Assembly: GCA_965368185.1 (NCBI GenBank)
Contig: CBDULZ010000013.1
Location: 12,288 to 76,287 of the forward strand
Direction: 5' to 3'
Length of the DNA stretch: 64,000 bases
DNA from: Kriegella sp965368185
GTDB taxonomy: Bacteria; Bacteroidota; Bacteroidia; Flavobacteriales; Flavobacteriaceae
Position numbers and translations under genes: made by a program. Under the pieces are notes generated by a model. That model was given only the letters and a program-made list of their open reading frames with translations. It did not search any database and was not told the DNA's origin. Positions 44,802-51,322 of the stretch are shown here, one piece after another. Every line of letters starts with the position of its first letter. Position 1 is the first letter of the stretch.

Positions 44802-45484
44802 TTTGTCTTTTTTATATAATTCGTATTCGCTGACTTTTGCTCCTTTAAATTTAAGTAATGTTCCCTTGTTTCAGTGTCTAATTTCTCAATTGCGTACCGA
44901 AGGGTTATTCTTGGCATTTTGGCGGCGTGCTCGTTTAGGAAATTCTTTAGTTTTTCTCCATTTCGCTTTCCTGCTTCCCTAACCCAGCTACCTACAGCCT
45001 TTTGGACATCTTTGTCTGTGTCATATACAAGAATTTCAGCAATGTTGAACGTGTCGTGTATTTCATCTTTTCGAATAAAATAGTATGTGCTTACAATTGC
45101 CGTTCTTCGTTCCATTGGGTTGTTAGACATTGCTAAATCGTATAATGTACTTCTGTCCTTGCCGTACAAATATCCTCCGACTACATAAGGTGCCGCCCTA
45201 TCTACCAGACCCCAATCATCAATCCATTTATGATTATCAATATAAGCGCTGTATATAGCTTTCCTTTCTTTTGTAGAAGTTTTTTTATTTCGAGCTTTCC
45301 AATCTAAAATTGACACGGCACCAAGTCGGTGATCGTGATTTTCATCTTTTAGCAATTTTATAACCTCATCTACTGGAATATGCTGAAATTCTTTTGCTAA
45401 AGAAAATAGCTCCCTTTTGGGAATTTCGCCTGGATAATCATGTCCAATTATTTTTAAGGAGGCAATAAATTCTTTGGCGGTCAT
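44798..45484 (-). CDS. DNA alkylation repair protein, AlkD-like
   Basis: A 228-residue HEAT-like helical-repeat protein of the AlkC/AlkD DNA glycosylase family, which excises bulky or positively charged alkylated bases. Conserved helices are recognisable in VIKLLKDENHDHRLGAVSILDW, the NHKWIDDWGLVDRAAPYVVG block (Trp/Asp of the DNA-binding cleft) and NPMERRTAIVSTYYF, VQKAVGSWVREAGKR. It is coupled to the DUF1801 gene downstream by a 4-base overlap. Confidence 0.85.
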   Translation of the reverse strand: MTAKEFIASLKIIGHDYPGEIPKRELFSLAKEFQHIPVDEVIKLLKDENHDHRLGAVSILDWKARNKKTSTKERKAIYSAYIDNHKWIDDWGLVDRAAPYVVGGYLYGKDRSTLYDLAMSNNPMERRTAIVSTYYFIRKDEIHDTFNIAEILVYDTDKDVQKAVGSWVREAGKRNGEKLKNFLNEHAAKMPRITLRYAIEKLDTETREHYLNLKEQKSANTNYIKKTK

Positions 45485-45546
45485 TTAATATGTTTTTATC
45501 GGTTATGCTTTCTTTGGCATTCCATTTTCACTTTTTTCATTGAAAT

Positions 45547-45573
45547 CACGGAAAACACGGAAAACACGGGCAG
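45547..45573. repeat. short direct repeats
   Basis: The 9-base unit CACGGAAAA occurs twice head to tail (45547, 45556) with a degenerate third copy CACGGGCAG (45565). It lies between the AlkD-like and FAH genes, which diverge here, and could be a binding site or a slippage product. Confidence 0.45.
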
Positions 45574-45666
45574 GGACAAATTTTGTTCTTTTTCCGTCTT
45601 GTTTGAATTCCGCTACTCCAATAAAAATACTATTTTTAAGTCTATTCAATTTAATACATTTTAGCA

Positions 45667-46281
45667 ATGAAAATATTGGCAATTGGCAAAAATTATGTTA
45701 ATGACAAATCAGAATTAGACGACATAGCGAAAGGTTTTCAGACGATTTTCTCTAAACAATGGTCAAGTTTGGTAACCAATAATAACGATGTGGTTTATCC
45801 TAGTTTTACTTCAAATCTTTTATATGAAGTTGAGTTGGTAATTAAAATTGGGAAACCCGGTAAAGACATTACATATGCCGAAGCACCTTCATACATTTCT
45901 GAAATTGGAATCGGTATTGATTATACGGCAAAAGATGTTTTAAATCAAGTGCGGGAAAGCAAGGGCCCCTGGGATTTGGCAAAGGGATTTGATGGAGCTG
46001 CCCCTGTTTCTGCGTTTTTACCTGTCTCTAATTTTAGGGACTTTAATGACATTAACTTTAGTTTGATCATTAACGGTGAACAAAAACAATTAGGAAACAC
46101 CGACTTTATGATTTATAATTTTGCTGACATCATCGCATTTACCTCGCAATTTATGACTTTGGAATCAGGGGATTTAATCTTTACCGGTACACCGGCAAAA
46201 GGTGCTGGTGAAAGTTTTAAAGGCGATCATTTACAGGCTTATATCGAAGAGGAACTTCTTTTAGATTTTAAGGTTGTTTAA
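45667..46281 (+). CDS. fumarylacetoacetate hydrolase family protein
   Basis: A 204-residue FAH-fold protein. LYEVELVIKIGKPGKDI carries the acidic metal ligands (E-x-E-like pair), GIGIDYTAKDVLNQVRESKGPWDLAKGFD is the conserved central block with the third acidic residue and lid Lys, and GDLIFTGTPAKGAG is the C-terminal signature. Such short members act as acylpyruvases or oxaloacetate tautomerase/decarboxylase-type enzymes. Monocistronic; its stop overlaps the relic toxin gene on the other strand. Confidence 0.9.
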   Translation: MKILAIGKNYVNDKSELDDIAKGFQTIFSKQWSSLVTNNNDVVYPSFTSNLLYEVELVIKIGKPGKDITYAEAPSYISEIGIGIDYTAKDVLNQVRESKGPWDLAKGFDGAAPVSAFLPVSNFRDFNDINFSLIINGEQKQLGNTDFMIYNFADIIAFTSQFMTLESGDLIFTGTPAKGAGESFKGDHLQAYIEEELLLDFKVV

Positions 46282-46684
46282 TACTTGAAATATTTTCTCG
46301 TCATTATCGGAAGTAATGATTCTTTGAAGTCCTTTCGTTTCTAGTTATTATTATTTAACACTCCGATTCGGTAGCTCCAAAGTACTGCAACGCGACCTCG
46401 AAATCTTTTATGGAGAAATTCAGACCCTTTTCAATAGCCTTGGCGTCAATAGGACATATTTCACTTAAAAACCTATATTTCCAAAGTTTTTCCCTAACTA
46501 CCTTCGAACTCTCATAGTTGGAAAGGAACTAATTTACCGTGGCGAAAGAAATAAGGGAGACCACCATAGTAAGTTTTTCTTTTTCTTCTAAGGTTGCAAT
46601 TTTAGCTATTGGTTCATAAAAGGGCTCTCTTCTGCCCAAGAGGTCTAACATCACATGGGTCTCAATAAAAATCCTTTCACTCAT
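46278..46684 (-). pseudogene. degraded PIN-domain toxin gene
   Basis: Translating the minus strand from ATG 46684 gives RIFIETHVMLDLLGRREPFYEP, the opening of VapC-type PIN nucleases (normally F-I-D-T-N-V-x-L-D-L-L; here the catalytic Asp is Glu and Asn is His). An in-frame TAG at 46529-46531 interrupts it after 51 codons; the frame continues FLSNYESSKVVREKL and FSIKDFEVALQYFGATESEC to a TAA at 46355-46357. Beyond it, IIITRN and, after a frameshift, KDFKESLLPIM complete the PIN C-terminus to 46278. Two nonsense codons plus a frameshift mean it is dead. The start overlaps the antitoxin relic by 8 bases. Confidence 0.82.
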
Positions 46685-46927
46685 TTGTATTGTCCATTAG
46701 ATAATGAGAATACTCTTTTTTGTAATCCAAATCAGCAGATATTTTCGTTCCGGTAGCCATAGGTTTAACAAAAGGTGAGATTTCAAGTTTGTTGCCAACA
46801 TTCTCAGATGTGATAGATTGAAGATAGGATTACACAATCCTCGATAAACGCATTTTTTATTGGAAGCATGGACTTTCGCTTTCTCAATAATTTCTTGATT
46901 TGGATTTAATGGCAACTTTATGTTCAT
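46677..46927 (-). pseudogene. degraded antitoxin gene (DUF6364-like)
   Basis: From ATG 46927 the minus strand reads MNIKLPLNPNQEIIEKAKVHASNKK, like the ribbon-type N-terminus of DUF6364-like antitoxins. At the A run after NKK the frame is lost; the next frame resumes RLSRIV, then a TAA, then SYLQSITSENVG and continues to a TGA at 46677-46679 that overlaps the PIN start. One frameshift and one nonsense codon. Order and overlap are those of an intact antitoxin-toxin operon. Confidence 0.72.
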
Positions 46928-47213
46928 CTGACAAATTTTTATTCGTACATAGATAACAAATCAATCCGTATATTGCCGTTTAAGTGATTTTTTGACATGG
47001 CTCCATACAATTACGTAATGGTATGTGTTCGAAAAGTGGCATATAGAAGAGGCTAACTTTTTGTTCTATCGGCTAATGCGGAATGCTGTCTTAGCTAATA
47101 AAGACAAATCTGTTGGCATTTCGGTTTTTCTACCTTAAGCACAACGTCTCCTGTATGGGGTTGTAGCATCGCGAAAAGTACAATGCACTATTTACAATGT
47201 TGTACTAGCTTCT
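46928..47213. other. intergenic DNA upstream of dead antitoxin
   Basis: The 286-base stretch contains no supported gene. I see no terminator or repeat of note; it should hold the former promoter of the toxin-antitoxin unit (transcribed leftwards). Confidence 0.5.
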
Positions 47214-48164
47214 TCATATATTAATTATAACATTTCCCGTTTTCTGTCCTTCCATCACATATTCATACGCTGTAGCGATATCTTTTAAAGTATATTCCCG
47301 GTCAATTACCGGTTTAAAATTTCCTTTCTCTAAATTTAGTGTAATAAAAGGTATCGTTTTCTGCTTATTATAGGGTATTGGAAAGATTACTTTTTTGTTA
47401 AAAATTGGAGCCAAAATCGAATAAAGTAGATTTTGGGCATACGGTCCTAACTCCGACGATATGTAAATACCATTTTCTTTTAATAAAGGTTTACATTTTC
47501 CAAATGTACTTTTACCAACCGCATCAAATATAAAGTCGTATTTATCGCTGTCAGTTGTAAAATCTTCTTTGGTGTAATTATAGATTTTGTCGGCACCTAA
47601 AGATTGTATTAACGCGATGTTTTTCGTATTGCAAGTAGCGGTTATTTTTACGTCATATTGTCTTACAAATTGTAGTAGGGCAGAACCGATGCCACCGGTT
47701 GCTCCATTTATAAGGATTCTTTGACCAGATTGGATATTTGTTTTATGAATAAACGTGTAAGCATAATGTGCTCCTTCCAGACTTGCAGCTGCTTGTTTGA
47801 AATCTATATTTTTTGGAATATGGAATAAATTTCTTTCTGTTGTTGTAATATATTCTGCATGCGATTCTGAACCAGTATCGGTAAACCCAAATACTTTGTC
47901 ACCGATTTCAAATGATTTAACATTTTCGCCTTTTGATGTTATTTCACCTGCAAAATCTGTCCCCAATACTATTTTTCTTGGTTTAAATACTCCCAGGACA
48001 AATCTCATTATAAAAGGTTTGGCTGTTAAATTTGCGCAATCTGTCCTATTGACCGTAGTGGCAATAACCGAAACTAAAACCTCATCTTCCTTTGGAATTG
48101 GTTTTTCAATGGATTCAATTTTTATCTGATTGGGTGTACAATATTTCCTGCGAATCGCAGCCAT
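47214..48164 (-). CDS. NAD(P)H-dependent medium-chain dehydrogenase/quinone reductase-like
   Basis: A 316-residue MDR-superfamily protein of the zinc-free quinone oxidoreductase type. Domains: N-terminal GroES-like (IESIEKPIPKEDEVLVSVIATTVNRTDC, VLGTDFAGEITSKGENV) and the NADP-binding motif GATGGIGSALLQF, ending with YEYVMEGQKTGNVIINI. No catalytic zinc cysteines or structural zinc lobe are seen. The start at 48164 is preferred because MAAIRRKYC aligns with typical starts; four codons upstream also read ATG. It probably reduces quinones or enals; cytoplasmic. Confidence 0.87.
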   Translation of the reverse strand: MAAIRRKYCTPNQIKIESIEKPIPKEDEVLVSVIATTVNRTDCANLTAKPFIMRFVLGVFKPRKIVLGTDFAGEITSKGENVKSFEIGDKVFGFTDTGSESHAEYITTTERNLFHIPKNIDFKQAAASLEGAHYAYTFIHKTNIQSGQRILINGATGGIGSALLQFVRQYDVKITATCNTKNIALIQSLGADKIYNYTKEDFTTDSDKYDFIFDAVGKSTFGKCKPLLKENGIYISSELGPYAQNLLYSILAPIFNKKVIFPIPYNKQKTIPFITLNLEKGNFKPVIDREYTLKDIATAYEYVMEGQKTGNVIINI

Positions 48165-48309
48165 TATTTTTGGCATTTGTTTCTTCTTTTTAAATATCTG
48201 GTTCCTTACGATTTGCCTTTTTCAAAGCAATATAACCTCCAATAGCTCCAGCAGCAATTTTTGCCTGATGCTCAAGCCAATACTGAAGACCCATAGATAC
48301 ATCTTTATT

Positions 48310-48845
48310 TTCCCCGAGGCTTGCCTCGTTTATTCTTGCTATTTTGTGAAATCGATGTTACAAAATAGCAAATTTATATATAAGCGTCATAAAGTAACGG
48401 TGCTTCTGTACCATTGGTCAGTAGTGCAAAATATCGTAGGGAGGTGATTACCGATCCGGTCGACAAGGCTTTGAACGAGACGTGCGGGGAAATTGAAAGA
48501 AGATGAAATGTTAAGTTTTTGTAGGTCGGCGCCCACAAGAATCACTTTCATTTCTTGATTCAAAGCGTTCCCTCGTACGGCGTAAGAAAGATTGTCACGA
48601 TGGTGAAGAGTATCATGGCCCTCGAAGTTCTCAAACGATGTTCCGGATTGAAAAGGCAACTCTGGGGCGGGGAGTTTTGGGTCAAGGCTACTTTGTGAAC
48701 ACGGTCGGTCAGCAGGGAACGGAGAAATTCATTGCCAAACATGTCAAAGAAAAGGAAATAGAAAAGGAATACAAAACGTTGAAAAAATATTATCAATTGA
48801 AATTATTTTAATGCCTCATGGGCTTGCCCCGAGAATTATTTACTT
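48310..48845 (+). mobile_element. decayed IS200/IS605-like element
   Basis: A transposase relic (48376-48811) is bracketed by two short hairpins with the same TTGCC loop context: CGAGGC-TT-GCCTCG (48315-48328) on the left and CTCATGGGC-TT-GCCCCGAG (48815-48833) on the right. Subterminal hairpins at both ends and the lack of terminal inverted repeats are the signature of the IS200/IS605 family, which moves as single-stranded DNA. Outer limits are approximate. Confidence 0.7.
48376..48811 (+). pseudogene. TnpA (Y1 HUH) transposase relic
   Basis: Read across frames: KRHKVTVLLYHW, then VITDPVDKALNETCGEIERR (frame change, stop), then VGAHKNHFHFLIQSVPSYG with the H-F-H of the HUH metal motif, KIVTMVKSIMALEVLKRC and QLWGGEFW, then (another frame change) GQGYFVNTVGQQGTEKFIAKH and an ending YYQLKLF. 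These blocks follow the order of IS200 TnpA. The catalytic-Tyr position appears as His (AKH versus xKY). At least two frameshifts and two stop codons show it is inactive. Confidence 0.78.
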
Positions 48846-49004
48846 GCGCAGATTGGAACTTTTTTAGTGCGTAAATTTAGTAACGCAGACAAGCTCAAAA
48901 GTCCTTTGACATAACTGCTGATTTTAAGTGAAATTTTGTTTGTTCTAGTAATGTTACTTGGCTTACTAATAGTATTCTCCCCCGTTTAACACATAAATGA
49001 TGCG

Positions 49005-49913
49005 CTAATCTGGAATGATAGCACTATAGCTATAACCAAAATTTGCAGGTAAAATAACGTGTCCTGCATCTAAAACAGTTCCATTGCTTGCTTGCCATCT
49101 CGCTGAATCACCATTAGTGGAACCCTTTGGCAAAACAAAACTGGCCAAATCACTATTAACTTTAAAAGTATCCTCGCCAATGAACGTAAGCCCATCAGGC
49201 AAATGCACACGGGCTAGGCGGTTAGCAAGAAAGGCACTATGCCCAATGGATGTAAGCCCGACAGGCAAATCGATACTCGTTAAGCGGTTATCCCGAAAAG
49301 CACTAGCCTCAATAGACGTAAGCCCATCGGGCAAATGTACACTGATTAGGAAGTTAACATTAAAAGCGCTCTCCTCTATGTTCGTAAGCCCAGCAGGCAA
49401 GGACACACCGGTTAGGCGGTTATTCTGAAAAGCAAAATCCCCAATGGAAGTAAGTCCTGCAGGCAAATCCACATGGGCTAGGCTGTTATCCCGAAAAGCA
49501 CTACTCTCAATGGACGTAAGCCCGGCAGGCAAAGTCACACTAGTTAGGTTGTTAGTTGCAAAAACATTCCTCTTAACGGACGTCAACCCTGCGGGCAAAT
49601 CCACACTGATTAGTCTATTGTTCTGAAAAGCACCATCCCCAATGAACGTCAGCCCTGCAGGAAAATCTACACTGGCTAGGCTGTTATCTTGAAAAACATT
49701 CTCCCCAATGCCAGTTACTACTTGCCCGTCAAGTATCTCGGGGATAATAATATCGGGTTGATAATTATCCCCACTAGCGTCAGTAAGAGTCGAGGAAATA
49801 ATTATACCATTTACTACCGTCACATCAGTAGTTGTTAGGGTATGAGGTGTTTGCGAGTTGGCAACAAAGACGAGTGTAAATAAAACGATTGTACTTAATA
49901 TAATTCTACGCAT
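49005..49913 (-). CDS. secreted BspA-type leucine-rich repeat protein
   Basis: A 302-residue secreted protein: signal peptide (RRIILSTIVLFTLVFVANS), an ~60-residue N-terminal beta region, then about eight to nine tandem 23-residue LRR_5/BspA units of pattern LPAGLTSIxxxAFxxNxLxSVD, and a short C-terminal cap with an Ile-Pro end. The repeat arises from 69-base DNA units that are alike at the nucleotide level. BspA-like proteins are surface adhesins, but no secretion (type IX) C-terminal domain is evident here. Function is inferred only from the repeat class. Confidence 0.88.
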   Translation of the reverse strand: MRRIILSTIVLFTLVFVANSQTPHTLTTTDVTVVNGIIISSTLTDASGDNYQPDIIIPEILDGQVVTGIGENVFQDNSLASVDFPAGLTFIGDGAFQNNRLISVDLPAGLTSVKRNVFATNNLTSVTLPAGLTSIESSAFRDNSLAHVDLPAGLTSIGDFAFQNNRLTGVSLPAGLTNIEESAFNVNFLISVHLPDGLTSIEASAFRDNRLTSIDLPVGLTSIGHSAFLANRLARVHLPDGLTFIGEDTFKVNSDLASFVLPKGSTNGDSARWQASNGTVLDAGHVILPANFGYSYSAIIPD

Positions 49914-49947
49914 ATAATTTTTATAAGTTTAAATTCTTTAAATCAGG

Positions 49948-50092
49948 CTAATCTCTGTGTTTAATTAAATTGTCAGTTTTAAATTCATGTTTGGAGCTAT
50001 TTTTAGCTAACGATTCCTGTAAAATGCGTTTTAATCTAAAATTCCTTGAGGCTCTGGCTCGGGGATAGTCGGTTTCAAGAAATTCTTTAATG
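49948..50092 (-). pseudogene. 3' remnant of an unknown interrupted gene
   Basis: On the minus strand an open frame (HIKEFLETDYPRARASRNF and LKRILQESLAKN) runs to TAG at 49948-49950 and has natural-looking composition. Its upstream side runs straight into the IS3-like end at 50093, suggesting that insertion cut off the 5' part. I do not recognise the family. Confidence 0.35.
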
Positions 50093-50220
50093 TGACCTCC
50101 TCCCGTTAAACCGGACAGTTTAAAAGTAGCGAATATCGGGCGAATAAATGTTTAACTTTAAACAACTATTTGCTTATGAAGCGATCAAAGTATTCGGAAT
50201 CGCAGATTGTCTTTGCGATT
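50093..50220 (+). mobile_element. left-end relic of an IS3-family (IS407-like) element
   Basis: TGACCTCCTCCCGTTAAACC begins a terminal sequence like those of IS407-group elements. The ATG at 50176 starts MKRSKYSESQIVFAI, the N-terminus of IS3-type OrfA transposases, but homology stops after about 15 codons, and no orfB or right end is seen. It is therefore a truncated remnant. The following 350 bases to the OsmC gene contain no supported gene. Confidence 0.65.
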
Positions 50221-50603
50221 TTGCCCACAACAATAAAATGTCATAGTTGTCAATATCAGTATGGTTGAACTTTTTCCCATTTTTTTGCTGCTTACAACAA
50301 TCGCATAGAATACCAAATTGCTATATTCCTCTTTTGTAAGCAGTACGAATTTAACTTTTGCAAGAAACGGTAAAGTGCTTAAAACGTATCGATTAGTATA
50401 TACCTCTTTCCAGAATGACCTCACCGATAGTTCACGAAATATCATAAATGACTAACGATTTTTCGTTAATCCTTGAAATATCGTACTCCCTTAAAACTGG
50501 ATATACCTATATAAAATACTGATAATCAAATCATTATAATTTTTGGCACAACGATGGTATAACACTATCGGCAATAATGCCAAACAATTTAAATTTTATT
50601 AAA

Positions 50604-51155
50604 ATGATTACTGAAGTAAACAAAAGAAACGGGGTAAATGTAGATCAATTAATGGCTACGGTAGAACATGTTCAAGCAGATCCAAGCTTGGGAAAATTCG
50701 AATTCAGGGCAAAAAACAATTGGATTGAAGGCGGTCATTGTGTATCGAGTGTAAAAGGTTTTTACGGGGTAGGTCAAGAAGATACCTCTCGTCAAGAAAC
50801 TTTTACAATGGAATGTGATCATCCTAACGTGTTGCTTGGAAATGATCAAGCCGCTACACCACCGGAAGTTGTGCTTCATGCCTTGGGTTCTTGTTTAACG
50901 GGCGCCATGGTCTATCATGCAGCCGCAAATGGAATTGACATTGAAGGTGCCGAATCTTCTTTAGAAGGTGGCGTCGATCTACACGGTTTTTTAGGCCTGA
51001 GCACAGAGATAAGAAAAGGTTTTGATGGGGTTAAAGTCAGAATCAAGGTGAAGTCTGATGCCTCTGAGGAGCAATTACTGAACTTGGCCAAATTTTCTCC
51101 GGTATTTGACATGATAACCAATCCTACTCCGGTTTCTATTGAAATCGTAAAGTAG
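50604..51155 (+). CDS. OsmC-family protein
   Basis: A 183-residue OsmC/Ohr-superfamily protein. Three of the usual four blocks are clear: NNWIEGGHCVSSVKGFYG, PPEVVLHALGSCLTGAMVYHAA with the resolving-type Cys in GSCLT, and the C-terminal FSPVFDMITNPTPV. A peroxidatic Cys is possible at MECDHP. Such proteins reduce organic hydroperoxides using thiols. Met10 of the longer frame (from 50577) is preferred as start; 50577 is possible. A strong terminator follows. Confidence 0.87.
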   Translation: MITEVNKRNGVNVDQLMATVEHVQADPSLGKFEFRAKNNWIEGGHCVSSVKGFYGVGQEDTSRQETFTMECDHPNVLLGNDQAATPPEVVLHALGSCLTGAMVYHAAANGIDIEGAESSLEGGVDLHGFLGLSTEIRKGFDGVKVRIKVKSDASEEQLLNLAKFSPVFDMITNPTPVSIEIVK

Positions 51156-51162
51156 GCATGCT

Positions 51163-51199
51163 AAAAAAGGTCGCCTCGCACTGTGGGTGGCCTTTTTTG
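51163..51199 (+). terminator. intrinsic terminator after the OsmC gene
   Basis: AAAAAAGGTCGCC pairs with GGTGGCCTTTTTT (two G:T pairs) around a 10-base loop. It lies inside the first codons of the longest frame of the next gene and argues for the later nifJ start at 51323. Confidence 0.88.
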
Positions 51200-51253
51200 T
51201 TATTTAAGAGTTGGAAGACGGAACATGTGAAGCACAATGACAGAAATACCACT

Positions 51254-51319
51254 CATCGAGCGTCAAACATCAAACATCGAGCACCGAGCATCCAACACCA
51301 ATCATCCAACATCCAGCAT
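51254..51319. repeat. heptad-like CATCGAGCATC/CATCCAACA repeat tract
   Basis: The tract is made of short units such as CATCGAGC, GTCAAACATCAAACATCGAG, CACCGAGCATCCAACACC and ATCATCCAACATCCAGCAT, all variants of a CATCNA(A/G)C(A/R) theme. It ends just before the nifJ start and shares units with the inverted repeats bounding the four-helix-bundle gene at 60861-61330. It is non-coding by composition even though it is open in one frame. Confidence 0.75.
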
Positions 51320-51322
51320 AAA

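Noticed and set aside
48190..48294. 34-codon minus-strand frame with a glycine-rich hydrophobic stretch (AAGAIGGYIAL)
   Set aside because: It lies between the MDR gene and the IS200-like relic and could be a gene tail cut by insertion, but it is too short and has no other support.
48387..48659. 90-codon and neighbouring minus-strand frames over the IS200-like relic
   Set aside because: They are shadows of the plus-strand TnpA pseudogene.
50185..50445. 86-codon minus-strand reading frame
   Set aside because: It overlaps the IS3-type relic on the other strand, has no family resemblance, and its end has low-complexity content; a decayed gene is possible but not supportable.
50544..50560. TGGCAC-like sequence before the OsmC gene
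   Set aside because: The -24 half is good, but the -12 position reads GGT instead of GC, so it does not qualify as a sigma-54 promoter.
51254..51319. CRISPR array reading of the short repeat tract
   Set aside because: Units are 7-12 bases, degenerate and without unique spacers; no cas genes are near.
51158..51322. N-terminal extension of the nifJ frame
   Set aside because: It contains an intrinsic terminator and the CATCGAGC repeat tract; PFOR homology starts at 51323.
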